Shown: positions 8,192-17,493, numbered from the stretch's first letter. The stretch: 64,000 bases of DNA from Erwinia aphidicola (GCF_024169515.1 NZ_JAMKCQ010000001.1:3224001-3288000), one strand, 5' to 3'. The notes: generated from the letters alone by a model not told the origin. Numbers and translations: made by a program.

Positions 8192-10489
8192 ATGAAATGG
8201 ATTTGTTCTGTCAGCCTTGCCGTCACTCTGTCTATGCAGCCCGCTTTTGCCGAAGAGCTTATCGGCCCGCATCAACTGACCCCGCAGGCGCGCGACGCTT
8301 TCGTCAGCGGGCTGCTGAAAAAAATGACGCTCGATGAGAAGATTGGCCAGCTCAGGCTGATCACCGTCGGCCCGGATAACCCGAAAGAAGCGATCCGCGA
8401 CATGATCCAGCACGGTCAGGTCGGGGCGATTTTCAACACGGTGACGCGTCCCGATATCCGTGCGATGCAGGACCAGGTGATGCAGCTCAGCCGCCTGAAG
8501 ATCCCGTTGTTCTTTGCCTATGATGTGATCCACGGTCAGCGTACCCAGTTCCCGATCCCGCTGGCACTGGCCTCCAGCTGGGACACCGATGCGGTGGCGC
8601 AGGTTGGGCGCATTGCGGCCTATGAAGCCGCCGATGATGGCCTCAACATGACCTGGGCGCCGATGGTTGATGTCACCCGTGAACCGCGCTGGGGCAGGGG
8701 GTCGGAAGGCTTTGGTGAGGATACTTACCTGGCGTCCGTGATGGGCCGCACCATGGTTAAGGCGATGCAGGGCAAAAGCCCGGCTGACCGCTACTCGGTG
8801 ATGACCAGCGTTAAGCACTTTGCCGCCTACGGCGCGGTGGAAGGCGGGCGGGAATACAACACGGTGGATATGAGCCCGCAGCGCCTGTTCCAGGACTATC
8901 TGCCGCCGTACAAAGCGGCGCTGGATGCAGGCAGCGGCGGGGTGATGGTGGCCCTGAACTCGCTGAACGGCGTACCGGCCAGCGCCGACAGCTGGCTGCT
9001 GAAGGATGTGCTGCGCGATGACTGGGGCTTCAAGGGGATTACCATCAGCGACCACGGTGCGATCAAAGAGCTGATTCAGCACGGGGTGGCGCGTGACCCG
9101 CAGGACGCGGTGCGTATCGCGCTGCAGTCCGGCATTGATATGAGCATGAGCGATGAGTACTACAGCAAATATCTGCCGGGCCTGGTGAAAAGCGGCGCGG
9201 TGAGCGAGCAGGAGATTGATAACGCTGCACGTCACGTGCTCAATGTGAAATATGATATGGGCCTGTTTAATGACCCGTACAGCCACCTCGGGCCGGTGGG
9301 GAGTGACCCGGCGGATACCAATGCCGAAAGCCGCCTGCACCGCGCTGAAGCACGCGATGTTGCGCGCAAGAGTATGGTGCTGTTGAAAAACCGTCTGGAG
9401 ACGCTGCCGCTGAAAAAATCCGGCACCGTGGCGCTGATTGGCCCGCTGGCCGACAGCCAGATTGATATTATGGGCAGCTGGTCCGCCGCGGGCGTCGCGA
9501 AGCAGTCCGTGACGCTGCTGCAGGGGATGAAAAATGCCACCGCCGGCAAGGCCACGCTGCTGTATGCCAAAGGGGCAAACGTCACCGACGATAAAGGCAT
9601 TCAGGACTTCCTGAATCTGTATGAGAAGGCCGTCACCATCGATACGCGCACGCCGCAGCAGATGCTGGACGAAGCCGTTGCCACCGCGAAAAAAGCTGAT
9701 GTGGTGGTGCTGGCGGTTGGTGAAGCGCGCGGCATGGCGCACGAAGCCTCCAGCCGGACGGACCTGACGTTGTCCCACAGCCAGCTGCAGCTGATTGATG
9801 CGGTGAAAGCCACGGGTAAACCGATCGTGATGGTGCTGATGAATGCCCGCGCGCTGGCGCTGACCCACCAGCTTGAGCAGTCGGATGCGATGCTGGAAAG
9901 CTGGTATCCAGGTACCGAAGGCGGTAATGCGATTGCCGACGTGCTGTTCGGTGATTACAACCCGTCGGGCAAGCTGCCGATGTCCTTCCCGCGTTCCGTC
10001 GGCCAGATCCCGATTTATTACAACCACCTGAATACCGGCCGCCCGTATAACTATGAGAAGCCGAACAAATACACCTCTCACTATTTTGACGAGGCGAACG
10101 GTCCGCTGTTCCCGTTCGGCTATGGGCTGAGCTACACCACGTTCACGCTGTCGCCGGTGAAATTGTCGTCCGCAACGATGGCGCGTAACGGCACGGTCAA
10201 TGCCAGCGTGACGGTCACGAATAGCGGCAAGGTCGACGGCGCCACGGTGGTGCAGCTCTACCTGCGCGACGAAGTAGCGAGCATCAGCCGCCCGGTGAAG
10301 GAGCTGAAGGGCTTCCAGCGCATTATGCTGAAGGCTGGAGAGTCGCAAACCGTGACCTTCCCGATTGACGTCAGTGCGCTGACCTTCTGGAATGCCAGAA
10401 TGCAGCAGGTGGCCGAACCGGGTAAATTCAGCGTGATGATCGGGCTGGATTCAGCGCGCACCGTCGATGCGGAATTTGATTACCTGTAA
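8192..10489 (+). CDS. bglX: Periplasmic beta-glucosidase, GH3 family
   Basis: Hydrolyses terminal beta-D-glucosyl residues in the periplasm. From the ATG at 8192 it is 765 residues, the E. coli length. A TTG 18 nt upstream is less likely. A signal peptide (MKWICSVSLAVTLSMQPAFA) is followed by the GH3 N-terminal barrel with the nucleophile in GITISDHGAIK. Then come the C-terminal alpha/beta domain (GSWSAAGVAKQSVTLL, AHEASSRTDLTLS) and a fibronectin-III-like end (PFGYGLSYTTF, VVQLYLRDEVASISRPVKELKGF). A 750-residue antisense frame over this gene is a codon-bias shadow. Confidence 0.96.
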   Translation: MKWICSVSLAVTLSMQPAFAEELIGPHQLTPQARDAFVSGLLKKMTLDEKIGQLRLITVGPDNPKEAIRDMIQHGQVGAIFNTVTRPDIRAMQDQVMQLSRLKIPLFFAYDVIHGQRTQFPIPLALASSWDTDAVAQVGRIAAYEAADDGLNMTWAPMVDVTREPRWGRGSEGFGEDTYLASVMGRTMVKAMQGKSPADRYSVMTSVKHFAAYGAVEGGREYNTVDMSPQRLFQDYLPPYKAALDAGSGGVMVALNSLNGVPASADSWLLKDVLRDDWGFKGITISDHGAIKELIQHGVARDPQDAVRIALQSGIDMSMSDEYYSKYLPGLVKSGAVSEQEIDNAARHVLNVKYDMGLFNDPYSHLGPVGSDPADTNAESRLHRAEARDVARKSMVLLKNRLETLPLKKSGTVALIGPLADSQIDIMGSWSAAGVAKQSVTLLQGMKNATAGKATLLYAKGANVTDDKGIQDFLNLYEKAVTIDTRTPQQMLDEAVATAKKADVVVLAVGEARGMAHEASSRTDLTLSHSQLQLIDAVKATGKPIVMVLMNARALALTHQLEQSDAMLESWYPGTEGGNAIADVLFGDYNPSGKLPMSFPRSVGQIPIYYNHLNTGRPYNYEKPNKYTSHYFDEANGPLFPFGYGLSYTTFTLSPVKLSSATMARNGTVNASVTVTNSGKVDGATVVQLYLRDEVASISRPVKELKGFQRIMLKAGESQTVTFPIDVSALTFWNARMQQVAEPGKFSVMIGLDSARTVDAEFDYL

Positions 10490-10514
10490 CGAGGGGCGGG
10501 CATGCCTGAACGAT

Positions 10515-10534
10515 GGGGCGGGCATGCCCGCCCC
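10515..10534. repeat. Perfect 20-bp palindrome after bglX
   Basis: GGGGCGGGCATGCCCGCCCC is self-complementary, with CTAC after it and a partial copy (GGGGCGGGCATGCC) at 10493-10506. It falls between bglX and the DUF2236 gene on the same strand and may attenuate read-through. Member of the dispersed palindrome family. Confidence 0.8.
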
Positions 10535-10562
10535 CTACGCGCCCGGTTTAAGGAATAGCATC

Positions 10563-11435
10563 ATGGTCACTATGCGCGATAAAATTCAGCAGCAGGTCTT
10601 CCGCTTAAATGGCCTGTCGCTGAATGAGTTTGACCTGTCAAAGCCGGCGGGCGACCCCGGTCTTTACGGGCCGGACAGCGTGATCTGGCGCGTGCACGGT
10701 GACTTTACCTCCATGCTGTGCGGCGGCATCTGCGCGCTGCTGCTGCAGATGCTGCATCCGCTGCCGCTGGCGGGCGTCTGGGATCACTCCACCTTTCGCG
10801 AAGATATGATGGGGCGGCTGCGGCGTACCAGCCAGTTTATCGCCGTCACCACCTTCGGCAACACCGCCGATGCTCATATCCTCATCGAGCGCGTTAAGCG
10901 CATTCACCTGAAGGTCAGTGGCGTCGACGCGCACGGTCAACCCTATGAGGCCAGCGATCCGCGGCTGCTCACCTGGGTTCACGTTGCGGAGACCAGCAGT
11001 TTCCTCGCCGCGCACCTGCGCTATAAAAATCCGCAGCTCAGCCTGGGCGAGCAGGATCGTTACTATGCCGAGGCCGCAGTGGTTGCCGAAGCGCTCGGCG
11101 CGCAAAACGTGCCCAGGAGCGTGGCGGCCGTCGAAGGGTATCTGCAGGCGATGCGTCCGCAGCTGCGCTGCGATGAACGCACGCGGGAAGTGCTCTCCCT
11201 GCTGATGAACGCCCCGGCCCCAAGCTGGCAGGCGCGCCCGGCAATGAAAGCGATAATGACCGCGGGCATTGAGCTGCTGCCTGGCTGGGCTTTACAAGAC
11301 TTTGGCCTGCATTTTTCCCCGATAAAGCGCCGGATTATTCACGGGCGTATTCATACTCTTGCCGCGCTGCTGCGCTGGGCTATTCAACGCGGCGCCTGGC
11401 AGCGTGCCATGGCGCGCGTCGGACGTGAGCATTAA
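10563..11435 (+). CDS. MpaB/latex-clearing-type oxygenase family protein (DUF2236)
   Basis: About 290 residues from the ATG at 10563; the longer frame reads back through the palindrome and is unlikely. It shows the DUF2236 (MpaB_Lcp catalytic) pattern: VIWRVHGDFTSMLCGG, LHPLPLAGVWDHS, FREDMMGRLRRTSQFI, HxxV-type helix ERVKRIHLKVSG, and LTWVHVAETSSFL. Members bind a b-type haem and oxidise hydrophobic substrates in fungi and actinobacteria. The substrate in enterobacteria is unknown. It is followed 19 bp later by the LprI-like gene and could share its transcript. Confidence 0.75.
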   Translation: MVTMRDKIQQQVFRLNGLSLNEFDLSKPAGDPGLYGPDSVIWRVHGDFTSMLCGGICALLLQMLHPLPLAGVWDHSTFREDMMGRLRRTSQFIAVTTFGNTADAHILIERVKRIHLKVSGVDAHGQPYEASDPRLLTWVHVAETSSFLAAHLRYKNPQLSLGEQDRYYAEAAVVAEALGAQNVPRSVAAVEGYLQAMRPQLRCDERTREVLSLLMNAPAPSWQARPAMKAIMTAGIELLPGWALQDFGLHFSPIKRRIIHGRIHTLAALLRWAIQRGAWQRAMARVGREH

Positions 11436-11454
11436 TCACCATAAGGATATCATC

Positions 11455-11868
11455 ATGAAAAAAATCGTTACCGTGGCGCTGTTGCTGCTGAGCGGAAGTG
11501 CCAGCGCTGCAGGCATCCTGCGTCAGGATCTGGATACTCAGCTGGAAAACTGTCAGCAGCAGGCGGTCAGCACCCTGGCCAATCTGCAATGCTATGACGC
11601 GGCGAATAAAGCCTGGGATGCCGAGCTGAACAAGCAGTACAAGCTGCTGCTGGCCGGACAGTCAGCGGCGGCGCAGAGCGCGCTGAAAGCCTCGCAGCGT
11701 GCCTGGGTTAGCTATCGCGATAGCTACTTTGAGGGGATGAATAAGTACTATCAGCAGCAGCAGGGGACTATCTGGGGCCTGGTGGCGTCGGAGTCAAAGC
11801 TGAACGTGGTTAAAGAGAAGGCGCGCGATCTGTATCGCCTGCGCAATAGCACCCATATGGAAGGGTAG
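11455..11868 (+). CDS. Secreted LprI-like protein (DUF1311)
   Basis: A 137-residue exported protein. The signal peptide MKKIVTVALLLLSGSASA is followed by a helical LprI/DUF1311 domain with paired cysteines (ENCQQQ... LQCYDAANKAWDAELN) and the family-typical LKASQRAWVSYRDSYFEG. Relatives include lysozyme inhibitors; that activity is not established for this one. An AAGGAT ribosome site precedes the ATG at 11455. It may be co-transcribed with the DUF2236 gene. Confidence 0.75.
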   Translation: MKKIVTVALLLLSGSASAAGILRQDLDTQLENCQQQAVSTLANLQCYDAANKAWDAELNKQYKLLLAGQSAAAQSALKASQRAWVSYRDSYFEGMNKYYQQQQGTIWGLVASESKLNVVKEKARDLYRLRNSTHMEG

Positions 11869-11879
11869 GCGTTCAACCC

Positions 11880-11899
11880 GGGTCAGGCATGCCTGACCC
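11880..11899. repeat. Perfect 20-bp palindrome after the LprI-like gene
   Basis: GGGTCAGGCATGCCTGACCC is self-complementary and begins 11 bp after the stop codon. It shares the CATG centre with the palindrome after bglX but has different arms. It is a plausible transcription stop or mRNA 3' stabiliser. Confidence 0.75.
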
Positions 11900-12033
11900 C
11901 TATTGTTATATGCCACCCTCGTAGCCATTTTGAGACTTTTACCCTTGCCTCCGGCGGCCTTCAGGCGCCATCCTCTCTTAATATCCTGGCCTATGCTTCA
12001 GGAATGGATCCCGCCACACACCGTCGAGGCGTT

Positions 12034-13143
12034 ATGACACAGCCCTACCCGATTGCTGAAGTCACCAATCAGCAACAGACGCTGATCGCGATAGTCGAAC
12101 AGGATGCGCGCACAGCCTATTTCTATATCTGGCCGGCCGAAGGCTTCCGCACCCAGTTTGCCGTGCGTGGCTGCTGGCTGCGCAACCTGCTGCCTGCGCC
12201 CATGCAGGAAGATGTCGAAGCGATGCAGCAGGGCACGCCGCCGCTGCTCAGCGCCGAATATTGCCGTACGCTGGAAGCCGAACCGATGCTGGATCCGGCC
12301 GGATTGCAGATTGTCTGGGAACCGACGGATGACGGTGCTGCCGTCTGGTATCAGGGCCAGCTGCTGGCCGTGATCCCCGGCTGGAGCCTCTATCAGGATA
12401 AGCAGGTCAGTTACTCCGCCAGCTGCATCAAAGCCAACCGCCTCACCGCGCCGCTCGGATCCGCATCCACCAATGAGTACTACGCCGCCGCGCAGCAGCA
12501 CCGACAGTTCTGGCGCGACTGGCACGACGGCCAGCTGTGGGAGCCGATCCAGCAGGAGATGCTGCAGTGCTATGAAGCGCAGTATGGCGAGTCGCTGAAA
12601 TATTACTCCATCGATCAGGGTAACTGGCCGCCGATGGCGATCTCGCAGCACTACCACGAGGGCTGCTGGTATTTCCTGACCCTGGGCATGAGCATTCGCC
12701 CGATGCCGTGGGTCGATTTTCTCTATGAAGATCTGGCGCCCCAGTATCGGCGCGCCGAGCTGGCGCTGGCGATCGATGCACAAGTGATGACCGAAGAGAA
12801 TGCGGTGCAGATGGCCAGCGCGCTAGCCGGATTCGCACATGTGCCCTGGGCACGTCTCAGCTGGCTGGGCGAGGGTCACACTCTGGAGTCGTCGGTGGCA
12901 CCGATGGGCTTTGAGGGCTTTATTCTCTCCAGCGCGCTCGGGCGCGAAAGCGGACAGTTCCCGCTGCCGAAGCGCGAGGGTGAGAAGGTGAATCTGCTGT
13001 GGGCGGCCCCGGTCACCACGCTGGAGCGCGAGTTTGCCCAGGCGGAAGAAGATGGCGGACTGCAGCTGGTCGCACGCCTGCTGCAGTACGGCAGCGGCCA
13101 TATTTTTCGCGCCCGCCAGCAGGTGGTTGAAGCCGGGGAGTGA
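12034..13143 (+). CDS. Suppressor-of-fused (SUFU) domain protein
   Basis: A soluble protein of about 369 residues with no signal peptide. The C-terminal half carries SUFU-like segments: a conserved GCWYFLTLGMSIRPMPWVD, RRAELALAIDAQ, FILSSALGRE and VNLLWAAPVTTLEREFA. The N-terminal half is unassigned. I start at the ATG at 12034 because GAGGC lies upstream; an in-frame ATG at 12004 has no ribosome site. In bacteria SUFU proteins often appear near immunity or toxin genes, but no toxin is visible beside this one. Function unknown. Confidence 0.6.
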   Translation: MTQPYPIAEVTNQQQTLIAIVEQDARTAYFYIWPAEGFRTQFAVRGCWLRNLLPAPMQEDVEAMQQGTPPLLSAEYCRTLEAEPMLDPAGLQIVWEPTDDGAAVWYQGQLLAVIPGWSLYQDKQVSYSASCIKANRLTAPLGSASTNEYYAAAQQHRQFWRDWHDGQLWEPIQQEMLQCYEAQYGESLKYYSIDQGNWPPMAISQHYHEGCWYFLTLGMSIRPMPWVDFLYEDLAPQYRRAELALAIDAQVMTEENAVQMASALAGFAHVPWARLSWLGEGHTLESSVAPMGFEGFILSSALGRESGQFPLPKREGEKVNLLWAAPVTTLEREFAQAEEDGGLQLVARLLQYGSGHIFRARQQVVEAGE

Positions 13144-13184
13144 TCCCCCGCTGCGCTGTTTGTTAAATTTGTGAAGCCTGTCAC

Positions 13185-13211
13185 TCAAGTAATTCATTAA
13201 CACGCCGTTAA
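13185..13211 (+). promoter_or_regulatory. Candidate sigma-28 (FliA) promoter of the chemotaxis receptor
   Basis: TCAAGTAA, an exact 11-nt spacer, then GCCGTTAA fits the sigma-28 consensus TAAAGTTT-N11-GCCGATAA: 7 of 8 in the -10 and 5 of 8 in the -35. It stands 45 nt before the receptor start codon. This would place the receptor in the class III flagellar regulon. Confidence 0.55.
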
Positions 13212-13255
13212 CACGATCAGGCAATTGTGCCTTTTTCGCGTTGAGTGGTGTGCTC

Positions 13256-15154
13256 ATGTTTAAAACAACCCAGGCCAGATTTACCCTGCTGATCGTCAGC
13301 TTCTTTCTGTTACTGCTGCTGATCACCGTGGTGGTGATCAAACTGTTTGTAGCGCCTCAACTCGCGACCAATGAGAGTCGTCTGGTGCGCTACGAGGTAG
13401 AAACTATCGCTGCCAGCATCACGGAAATGATGAATCGCGTGCAGGCACAGCAGCGCAGTATTACCGAGTCCGTTGCCGTGCTCGACAGCAACAATATTGA
13501 TGCCGTGCTCCCCGCGCTGGTGAATCAGTATCAGGACGTCGACGTGTTTGGCGGCGGCGTCTGGCCGCTGGCGCGTCAGCGCGATCCCGCGCGCGACAAA
13601 TTCAGCAGTTTCTTCGCCCGCGACAGCAGCAACAAGCTGCAGGTCAACACCTACTGGAACTCCGCCGAGGCGCCTAATTACTACGAGCAGTCGTGGTACA
13701 AGGATGGCATGGCAGCGGCAAAGGGCCAGTGCGCCTGGGCTAAAGCCTATCAGGATGCCGCCAGCCCGCAGCCGCGTACTAACTGCGCCATGGCGATTTA
13801 TCGCGACGGCAACGCGTGGGGCGTCGCGACTATCGACGTGACGCTGGGCTTCTTTAACCATCTGGCGAAGCAGATGGGCGAAGCCATTCACGGCAACACG
13901 CTGATTGTTGAAGCAGACGGCAAAGTGGTGGGGGATGCCAGCCTGGTCGACGGCGCGCCAAAACTGCGCAATCTGTCGGAGCTGAACACGCCGATGGCGA
14001 GCGCACTCAGCCAGATGCTGGGCAAAGTCAGCGGCAGTGAGCCGCAGCAGAGCAGCTATGATGGCGAAGACGGCAGCCATACGCTGCTGGTGCAGCAGAT
14101 CGGCGGCAGCCCGTGGTTCCTCGCCAGTGATGTGCCGAGCGCGCTGTTAGCGCAGCAGACCAGCTCGATTCTCACCCGCCTCGGCCTGGTCCAGATCCCG
14201 CTGGCTGTTGTACTGCTGCTGGTGCTGCTCGGCTTTATTCGCGCCATGATGAAGCGCCTTAGCGGGCTTAACGACAATATTCTGGCACTCTCCACCGGCG
14301 GTGCCGACCTCACCCAGCGCCTGCCAGCCAGCTCCAGCCCGGAATTCAACGCGGTGGCGCAGAGCTTCAACCAGTTTATCGCCAGTCTGCAGGGGCTGAT
14401 GCGCCAGGTCGGTGACAGCGCGCTGGCGATTACCACCGCTTCGCGTGAGATCGCCAGCGGCAACCTCGATCTCTCCGCCCGCACCGAAGAGCAGTCCAGT
14501 TCGATTGTGGAAACGGCGGCGTCAATGGAGGAGTTGACCGGTACCGTGCGTCAGAATGCCGATAACGCCACGCATGCCAACCAGCTGGCGGCGGATGCAT
14601 CGCAGGTGGCGGAACGCGGCGCGCAGGTGGTGCAGAGAGTGGTGTCGACGATGGGGGAAATTAACGTCTCGTCGCGCAAAGTGGTGGATATTATCAGCGT
14701 CATCGACAGTATCGCCTTCCAGACCAACATTCTGGCGCTCAACGCCGCGGTGGAAGCCGCACGTGCGGGCGAGCAGGGGCGCGGTTTTGCGGTGGTCGCT
14801 TCAGAGGTGCGTAATCTGGCGCAGCGCTCGGCGAACTCGGCGCGTGAGATTAAAAAGCTGATTGAGGAGTCGGTGGCGAATATCGACGAGGGCAGTCTGC
14901 TGGTGCAGCAGGCGGGCACCACGATGGACGAACTGATGAGCGGCGTCAGCAGCGTCAATACGCTGATGGCCGAGATTATGTCGGCCAGTCGCGAGCAGAG
15001 TATGGGTATCGATCAGATCAACACGGCCATCACCCAGCTCGACAGCACCACCCAGCAGAATGCCGCGCTGGTGGAGCAGGTTTCCGCCGCTGCGCAGGCG
15101 ATGGAAGAGCAGAGCGTACAGCTGGAGCGCGTCGTCAGCAGCTTCAAACTGTAA
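13256..15154 (+). CDS. Methyl-accepting chemotaxis protein with large periplasmic sensor
   Basis: A 632-residue transducer. Transmembrane helix 1 lies at about residues 10-30, then a ~270-residue periplasmic Cache-like sensor, a second helix (about 305-325), HAMP, and a cytoplasmic signalling rod. The rod's hairpin tip [20 protein letters not shown] and the following [19 protein letters not shown] are intact. The protein ends VVSSFKL, without the NWETF tail that tethers CheR/CheB, so methylation would rely on other receptors. The ligand is unknown. I prefer the ATG at 13256 over the GTG at 13241. Confidence 0.93.
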   Translation: MFKTTQARFTLLIVSFFLLLLLITVVVIKLFVAPQLATNESRLVRYEVETIAASITEMMNRVQAQQRSITESVAVLDSNNIDAVLPALVNQYQDVDVFGGGVWPLARQRDPARDKFSSFFARDSSNKLQVNTYWNSAEAPNYYEQSWYKDGMAAAKGQCAWAKAYQDAASPQPRTNCAMAIYRDGNAWGVATIDVTLGFFNHLAKQMGEAIHGNTLIVEADGKVVGDASLVDGAPKLRNLSELNTPMASALSQMLGKVSGSEPQQSSYDGEDGSHTLLVQQIGGSPWFLASDVPSALLAQQTSSILTRLGLVQIPLAVVLLLVLLGFIRAMMKRLSGLNDNILALSTGGADLTQRLPASSSPEFNAVAQSFNQFIASLQGLMRQVGDSALAITTASREIASGNLDLSARTEEQSSSIVETAASMEELTGTVRQNADNATHANQLAADASQVAERGAQVVQRVVSTMGEINVSSRKVVDIISVIDSIAFQTNILALNAAVEAARAGEQGRGFAVVASEVRNLAQRSANSAREIKKLIEESVANIDEGSLLVQQAGTTMDELMSGVSSVNTLMAEIMSASREQSMGIDQINTAITQLDSTTQQNAALVEQVSAAAQAMEEQSVQLERVVSSFKL

Positions 15155-15160
15155 TTAAAG

Positions 15161-15191
15161 CCGCATCCGGCGCAGCCAGCGCCGGATACGC
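15161..15191. repeat. REP-like inverted repeat between the receptor gene and idi
   Basis: GCATCCGGCGC (15163-15173) and GCGCCGGATAC (15179-15189) form a 9-bp stem with a 5-nt loop, resembling classical enterobacterial REP sequences (GCCGGATGCG core). It begins 7 nt after the receptor stop and is a likely mRNA 3' structure or transcription stop. Confidence 0.7.
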
Positions 15192-15283
15192 TTCTGCCGT
15201 TATTGTCACACACCGCACGATTTTATGCAGATCAATGTCGACTTCTTATGCCAGAATAGTGGCATTCGTCTTAAGGAGTCGGC

Positions 15284-15817
15284 ATGTCTGCAATTGAAGT
15301 TATCCTCGTCGATCGCCACGATCGCCCCACGGGTAAAATGGAAAAAATGGAAGTACACGAAAAAGGCTTACTGCATCGGGCGGTCACCGTTTACGTGTTC
15401 AATTCCCGCCATCAGCTGCTGTTGCAGCAGCGCGCCAGCGGTAAATATCACTGTGGCGGGCTGTGGAGCAACACCACCTGCGGGCATCCTTACCCCCAGG
15501 AATCGACTCAGCATGCCGCTGAACGCCGACTGTATGAAGAGATGGGCTTGCGCCTGACGCTGCAACCGATGTTCGAACTGAGCTATAACCTGCCGCTCAG
15601 CAACGGGCTGACCGAGCACGAGTACGGCCACGTCTATTTCACCATCAGCGATGCTGTCCCGGTGGTTAACCCGGAAGAAGCCGACGGCTGGCGCTACAGT
15701 TCGCTGGCGGATATTCAGCGTGAAATTGACAGCCACCCGGAGCGCTTCACGCCCTGGTTCCTGTTCACTTTCGCCCGCATCCCGCAGGAATTTGCCCGTT
15801 TTGTCGGGCAGCAGTAA
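15284..15817 (+). CDS. idi: Isopentenyl-diphosphate delta-isomerase, type I
   Basis: Interconverts isopentenyl and dimethylallyl diphosphate in the cytoplasm, balancing isoprenoid precursors. At 177 residues it has the Nudix fold and the type I active site: Cys66 in TTCGHP, the Nudix-like helix RRLYEEMG (Glu85/86) and metal-binding EHEYGH (111-116). A TAAGGAG ribosome site precedes the ATG. It stands alone: no crt carotenoid genes are in the window. Confidence 0.93.
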   Translation: MSAIEVILVDRHDRPTGKMEKMEVHEKGLLHRAVTVYVFNSRHQLLLQQRASGKYHCGGLWSNTTCGHPYPQESTQHAAERRLYEEMGLRLTLQPMFELSYNLPLSNGLTEHEYGHVYFTISDAVPVVNPEEADGWRYSSLADIQREIDSHPERFTPWFLFTFARIPQEFARFVGQQ

Positions 15818-15825
15818 GACGCGCG

Positions 15826-16485
15826 TTACTCTTCAAGATAGAGCCCCATTCTCTCCGCCAGCGCCAGCAACTCCTCCACTACCGGGCGCTCAGTAATCTT
15901 CTGCGTTTTACTTTCGCTGAGCAGCATAGTGCTGTCGATACGGTCACCAAACAGCAGCCAGGCGTTACCCTGATGCTGGCGCGAGGGCCACATCATTCCC
16001 TGAATACGCGGATACTGCTGATGGATTGCCTCAGCCCACTGGCGGGTAATCCCATATTCGCTGGCGTCGGAATGGATGAGTTTTTTCCCGGCGCGCATCT
16101 TTACCAACGAGGGCAGGTCGAGGTTGGCAAGCTGTAACGCGGCAGCCGTGGTCAGGCGCGTATGGCGAAAGGTATCCAGCGCCGCAACAGGGTAACTCAG
16201 ACAGGGCGAAGTCAGGTCGAGGTCGTGGAAGATCACTTCGCACAGCGCGACGCGAGGACTCTCCCCGGCATACAACGTGGGGATCACCGTTCCGTCAGGG
16301 GTAAAAATGGGGCTGAAGCGGGCATTGCCGCCGACCGTGTTGTTAAAGCTGCTGCCGGAATAGCGCTGGCGGTGCACGCGACACAGCGTCGTGCCCGCCG
16401 GCAGGCTGAACGTATTGATTGCCACGGGGTGAGAAGGCGGGGCGAAACGTGAAACTCCCTTTTCGGACTGGCTCTCCTTAGCCAT
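15826..16485 (-). CDS. RES-domain toxin of a RES-Xre toxin-antitoxin pair
   Basis: About 219 residues with the RES fold, named for conserved Arg, Glu and Ser: CRVHRQRY, then GNARFSP, PTLYAGESPRVALCEVIFHDL. RES toxins (MbcT, ParT) attack NAD+ or ADP-ribosylate targets and halt growth. The chosen ATG at 16485 lies inside the end of the upstream antitoxin gene (8-nt overlap), typical of coupled translation in this class. A longer frame from 16521 is possible. NAD+ degradation is known for relatives, not shown here. Confidence 0.8.
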   Translation of the reverse strand: MAKESQSEKGVSRFAPPSHPVAINTFSLPAGTTLCRVHRQRYSGSSFNNTVGGNARFSPIFTPDGTVIPTLYAGESPRVALCEVIFHDLDLTSPCLSYPVAALDTFRHTRLTTAAALQLANLDLPSLVKMRAGKKLIHSDASEYGITRQWAEAIHQQYPRIQGMMWPSRQHQGNAWLLFGDRIDSTMLLSESKTQKITERPVVEELLALAERMGLYLEE

Positions 16486-17209
16486 GCTGCGCCCCCTCTT
16501 TTGCCTGCCGTGCGGCGGCAATCACCGCCTGCGGATCGCTGCTCAGCAGATCTTTCGGCCGGCGACCGCCCAGCCAGCTATTGCTGCCGGCAAACCAGGC
16601 GGCCAGTGACCAGGGCGTGCGCGAGCCGTCAAAAATAGCCAGCACCTGTTTCACCGCCGGCAGCGGCTGCCAGGCTTCATCAAAAGCATAATCCGGGTAG
16701 CGGTCCTGACCTTCAACGCTGATGGCAAAGGTTCTGCCACGGCGTTTCCAGGCGTTGGGGCCGGCGCTGCGGTTGGCGTTAGTGAAATGTGCTTTGTCTG
16801 ACAGTTCGCTGGAGCTGAGCCACTGCCCGTCCGCCAGAATGAATGCGCGCAGGTCCTCTTTGCGCTGCTCATTATTGATTCGATACTGTTCGAAACCGCT
16901 AAAGATACTGTCACTGTTTTTTGCCGTCGGCGTGGTTTTAGCCCCGGCACGTGATGGCATTAGCAGGTTCTGGGCGATTTCAAAAAAGGCCAATGCCAGC
17001 GAAGGATCGAGGCGGGGATTGCTAACCAGCTTTTCCAGCTTTTTACGCAGCGCATCGCGGGTCCCGTTTTTGGACGGCGCAGCATCTTTCAGCTGATCGA
17101 CATTGATCACCAGATATTCAGCGCTCTCTTCAGCTACCATGCTGCGCAGCTGCTGCCCGCTGAACAGGCTAACCGTTTCTATTTGTGCTGCACTGTTTTT
17201 GGCTGACAT
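16478..17209 (-). CDS. Xre/MbcA/ParS-type antitoxin with extended N-terminus
   Basis: At 243 residues it is longer than many RES-linked antitoxins. The C-terminal ~60 residues (AVKQVLAIFDGSRTPWSLA, SNSWLGGRRPKDLL, DPQAVIAAARQ) match the toxin-binding domain (formerly DUF2384). Residues ~140-180 (WLSSSELSDKAHFTNANRSA, then AWKRRGRTFAISVEGQ) look like a small winged DNA-binding unit. The first ~110 residues are helical and unassigned. It is upstream of and overlaps the toxin gene, consistent with autorepression through the AT-rich palindrome just before it. Confidence 0.75.
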   Translation of the reverse strand: MSAKNSAAQIETVSLFSGQQLRSMVAEESAEYLVINVDQLKDAAPSKNGTRDALRKKLEKLVSNPRLDPSLALAFFEIAQNLLMPSRAGAKTTPTAKNSDSIFSGFEQYRINNEQRKEDLRAFILADGQWLSSSELSDKAHFTNANRSAGPNAWKRRGRTFAISVEGQDRYPDYAFDEAWQPLPAVKQVLAIFDGSRTPWSLAAWFAGSNSWLGGRRPKDLLSSDPQAVIAAARQAKEGAQHG

Positions 17210-17234
17210 CGATCACCCCGTCTGGATAGATTGC

Positions 17235-17249
17235 ATATATTGAATATAT
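17235..17249. promoter_or_regulatory. AT-rich palindrome upstream of the antitoxin gene
   Basis: ATATATTGAATATAT reads nearly the same on both strands, centred 33 bp upstream of the antitoxin start at 17209, and is flanked by GC/GC. The position suits an operator for antitoxin or toxin-antitoxin complex binding. Inference from position and symmetry only. Confidence 0.45.
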
Positions 17250-17493
17250 CGCATATCCAACGGAGTGTCTAAACTTTCGCCAGCTTAGCAATTATTCAGG
17301 CGAAGTCTTCGGCATCGACATCTCTAACGCGTCGTGCGCCGAAGAAGTGATTTCAGTCATGATATTGAGTTTTATGTTCGGGAGTAAACTCAGAGCATAA
17401 CGACCCGACTGGCAGAGAGAAATTCCAGCTGGTTATGTGCTACAACGAAATGATCAAAGCCGGGCGGCCGGGGATTACCGCCAGTGTTTGCGC

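Noticed and set aside
8096..10348. 750-codon open frame antisense to bglX
   Set aside because: Its peptide is rich in His/Arg/Gln and matches no family, while the plus strand encodes bglX over the same span. It is a codon-bias shadow in GC-rich DNA.
15284..15817. idi as part of a carotenoid cluster
   Set aside because: No crt genes are nearby, and Pantoea-type crt clusters use a type II isomerase; this is type I and stands alone.
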